NCBI GenBank assembly: GCA_029204225.1
Contig: CM055092.1
Coordinates: forward strand, 61,173,279-61,237,278
Source of the DNA: Diphasiastrum complanatum
Taxonomy: Eukaryota > Streptophyta > Lycopodiopsida > Lycopodiales > Lycopodiaceae
Direction: 5' to 3'
Length of the DNA: 64,000 nucleotides
Below the pieces are notes generated by a model. The model did not search any database. It saw nothing but the letters and a program-made list of their open reading frames with translations, and was not told where the DNA came from. Position 1 is the first letter of the stretch; each line of letters opens with the position of its first letter. The position numbers and the translations under genes were made by a program. Of this stretch, positions 61,197-64,000 are shown piece by piece.

Positions 61197-61887
61197 TGTG
61201 AAAAATTGCCTACATTGGCAAATCTAGCCATGTAGAATATTGTACATTTTGTCAATATTGTTTGTTGGTTACTTGAATGGCCAAAGTGCCACTTGTACAT
61301 ACACACCTAAAGTAGGTTACCACGAGTCAAGAGGAGTGGTTGTGTCTATTTGGTAGTGATTCCTACTTTGTAGGATCTAGACCATGATTTATGATGAGAT
61401 TTGTACCTACCATGCACCTACCAAGCATGACTCTTGGATCTAGGCTAGGGTTTTCACATTAGGGCAAGAAAGTGGAGTCTACTTCCTTATTACATGCTGG
61501 ATTTTCACCTAACTTTGCAAAGGAAGTGTGTTTTACTATGTATTTCCATTCTCCATAGTGAGAAGATAGAAACTTTTTGGAGCCTCAAGGAGAAACTCGA
61601 GTTTCCTCTCATTGTATGGTGATTACTCTATTTTTCCAATGAAACCCAGCTTTGGCACTTTGTAAACACTGTCTACAGGCCGTAGTACAGCCTTATTTCC
61701 ACACGTGTGGAGTTGGATTAGACTATTTGATCAATGCTTTGATTGTCTCTACTTGTTTCCTATCAAGCTGCTAAACTAGATCTTGTTTTCTGATGACTAG
61801 TTTATGATAGATTGTTTAACAAGCATACAATCACCTTGTGGATCATTCAAAGATCCATTTATGGTCCTTAGTACTGTACTTTTCACA
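61197..61887 (+). repeat. 5' LTR of copia element C/E (691 bp)
   Basis: TGTGAAAAATTGCC to CTTTTCACA, immediately followed by the primer site. Partner of the inverted LTR at 55,084-55,774; only a few differences were noticed by eye. CACACGTGTG at 61,700-61,709. Confidence 0.94.
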
Positions 61888-61899
61888 TGGTATCAGAGC
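61888..61899 (+). promoter_or_regulatory. Primer binding site of copia element C/E
   Basis: TGGTATCAGAGC directly after the LTR. The leader from 61,900 to 62,518 is non-coding and contains another CACACGTGTG at 62,050-62,059. Confidence 0.94.
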
Positions 61900-62518
61900 C
61901 AAGTACAAGGCCATTGATCTGTGTTTGAATCTAATCCAGTTTTAGCAGGTTTTGGTGCAAAAAGCTAGTATTGGAAGGGCGAGCTGGTATCCAGGTTTTG
62001 GTGAGGGGATTTGATCCCAAAATTTTTCAGGATCAAAATCCATACTGTTCACACGTGTGGGAATCTCTGAACCAGCATTTAATAACCCATATTCATTGGA
62101 TCATAGAAAATTCATATGGTGTCAGTTTGATGTAATTTTTGGTGCAAATCCTAGGATAAGCTACCAAGATCACTTGCCATTGATTAGTTTTGAATTTGTT
62201 TCATGAAAACTAATTAATCTAGGCTGATTTCAGACCTTCTTAAAGTGGAAACCAGGTCTTGAAAGTACATTAAAGTGAATGAGAGAGATAGAGTCAGTTT
62301 TTGTCCAAGAATAGCCAAGATTGGCAAGATTTGCTTGAGTGTAGTTTTCATCTCATCTTATCTTCATTCCAGCTTGTGAGGGAGTGATAGAACTGTGATT
62401 ACAAATCCATCTATTGGATTAGAAGTCAATATTTGAGTGAAACACTGCAAGTTAGAAACCTTTGTGAGTTTCAGGTCCAAACAAATCTATATCTTGTGTG
62501 TAGAATCTTGCTAGTAAG

Positions 62519-63685
62519 ATGGGATCAGTGGGAGCCTACCTTCTAGAAGCTAGTGAGAGGTTAAATTCTACCAATTATGCTATTTGGAAAGTGAGGATGG
62601 AGTCACTAATGGTGCTCCAGGATCTTTATGAGTTTCTAATAGATGATGAAGATGAACCTCTAGGTGCACAGGAATTAGTGAGATACAAGAAGAGGTCTAG
62701 GCTTGCACTTCACTGTATTAAGATGAATGTAAGCAATGATCTTTTAAGGGAAGTATCATCATGTAAGAGTGCTAAAGAGGCTTGGGAATCTTTAAAATCT
62801 ATCTATGAGTCTAGTAACACTTCGAGGGTTCTCATGCTTAGGAATCAGATTCTACAAAGCATGAAGAGGAGTGATGAGAATGCACAAGATTATGTGCTAA
62901 GAATCAAGTCTCTTAATAGGGAGTTAGCTTCCATTGGAGAGAAGATTCAAGATAGTGAGCTTGTTCAAATTGTCCTAAATGGTCTAGGGAGTGGCTTTAC
63001 AAATTTGGTCCAAAGCTTTGCAATCCAAGACACTTTGCCTACTATAGAAAAGCTACACAGTGTATTAGTAGCTGAAGAGTGTAGGATGTTGCATACCAAT
63101 GCAAGAATGAATGCTATTTCTCTGCAGGATGGTGATGAGAAAGCTAATTTCTCATTCAAAAGCAAGAAGAAGACCAATGGCAAGAAGAAGCACTTCAAGG
63201 AGACCAAGGAGGAGGATGAGGCTTCAAGCTCAAAGGGCAAGATCAAAGACAAGTCCAAGTACAAATGTTTTTTCTGTGGAAAGAAAGGACATTTTGCATC
63301 AGAATGTCTCAAGAAGAAGAAGGCACAAGAGAGCAAACAAAGCAACATTGCACATCAGGAGGAAGAGGAGGATGAAGAGTCATCCGTGATGGTTTCCAAC
63401 AAACCACCATCATCCAAGAGCAACACCAATGATTCTTGGTGGATTGATAGTGGGGCAAGTTCCCACATGACATATCAAAAGGACATATTCTCCACCTTAC
63501 TTTCTTACAATGACTTACATAGATCAATCTATACTGCAAGTAGTCAAGAATGTAAGATAAGTGGAATAGGAACAATTCCCTTGTATGTGGGATCATCCAA
63601 AAGGATGAATCTAGATAATGTTCTTTATGTTCCTAAGTTAACCAAGAATTTGCTTAGTGTTGGCCAGTTAATGGATAATGGCCTA
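62519..63685 (+). CDS. Copia element C/E, gag and protease half
   Basis: Open from ATG 62519 for 389 codons to the inversion breakpoint. Gag: LNSTNYAIWKVRMESLM at about residue 14; EAWESLKSIYESSNTS; SFAIQDTLPTIEKLHSVLVA. A Lys-rich stretch follows, then the CCHC knuckle CFFCGKKGHFASEC near 250, and protease WWIDSGASSHMTYQKD near 307-320. It ends in LLSVGQLMDNGL. The next codons (to 63,712) are foreign, from the inverted gag of element D. The missing continuation is the 58,513-55,736 frame. No damage was seen apart from the breakpoint. Confidence 0.92.
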
Positions 63686-63686
63686 G

Positions 63687-64000
63687 AGCCAACTCCCTAT
63701 TTAGAGACTTGATTCTAAGTACATAATCTTGTGCACTTTTCTCACTTCTTTTCGTGCTTTGCAAAATCTGATTTCTAAGCATGAGAACCCTCGAAGTGTT
63801 ACTAGATTCATAGATTGATTTTAAAGACTCCCAAGCCTCTTTAGCACTAGTACATGCTGATACTTCTCTCAACAAATCATTGCTCACATTCACCTTCACA
63901 CAATGAAGTGCAAGCCTAGATCTCTTCTTGTATCTAGCTAACTCATGTGCACCTAGAGGTTCATCTTCATCGTCAATCAAGAGGTCTTGAAGCACCAAGA
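63687..64000 (-). pseudogene. Copia element D: first part of gag (runs off right edge)
   Basis: The minus strand from the window edge encodes DDEDEPLGAHELARYKKRSR, SACTSAKEAWESLKSIYESS and DYVLRIKSLNRELA. It stops at exactly the gag position where the plus-strand fragment at 58,514 resumes (EKIHDGEL). The two are the halves of one element D, separated by the inversion. Confidence 0.85.

Noticed and set aside
60456-61887. Two adjacent LTRs considered as a tandem LTR pair of one element
   Set aside because: They differ clearly in sequence and length (701 and 691 bp) and 40 bp of Helitron lies between; they belong to separate insertions.

Overview
The window is nuclear DNA of a land plant with a large, repeat-rich genome. 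The evidence is intron-containing genes for a thylakoid-lumen Psb27-H2 protein and a secreted GH28 polygalacturonase, plus plant-type Ty1/copia, Ty3/gypsy, CACTA and Helitron sequences. A fern or another non-seed plant is possible, but that is only an impression and the species cannot be read from the sequence.

Layout. 1-4,140: most of a copia element (A, minus strand) with an open gag-pol frame running off the left edge, its tRNA primer site and one LTR. 4,141-8,920: broken pieces of at least four other copia elements in both orientations. 9,985-10,930: a Ty3/gypsy remnant. 11,080-14,590: an unclassified cluster with a decayed Ulp1-like protease gene (minus), an unrecognised intron-containing gene (plus) and a further remnant (minus). 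15.1 kb: a 137-bp tandem array. 16.9 kb: a possible small membrane protein. 18.3-19.3 kb: a Helitron remnant cut by a copia LTR with primer site. 22.6-23.4 kb: stacked local duplications. 25,369-26,318: PSB27-H2 (three exons, minus). 28,875-29,249: a MITE-like element. 33,457-37,270: polygalacturonase (five exons, minus). 40.0-40.7 kb: two abutting copia fragments in divergent orientation.

The right-hand 24 kb is a stack of insertions. The deepest layer is a decayed Helitron replicase/helicase reading on the minus strand. A CACTA-like DNA transposon of about 12.3 kb (41,775-54,110) splits it. That element carries palindromic subterminal repeats, an ORF1-like gene, a Tnp2-type transposase (En/Spm superfamily) and a SET-domain reading frame. 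A solo LTR has in turn landed in the SET frame. A second interruption of the Helitron, from 55,084 to beyond the window, holds two copia elements about 40 bp apart. One inversion of roughly 5.2 kb (about 58,514-63,686), with one breakpoint in each copia element, explains the confusing order of pieces: matching LTRs of 691 bp, target-site duplications that become direct repeats when the segment is turned back, and complementary half-genes at the breakpoints.

Only PSB27-H2 and the polygalacturonase look like functional host genes. Copia A, and the 691-bp-LTR element before its inversion, look young. Most other coding sequence is transposon debris.
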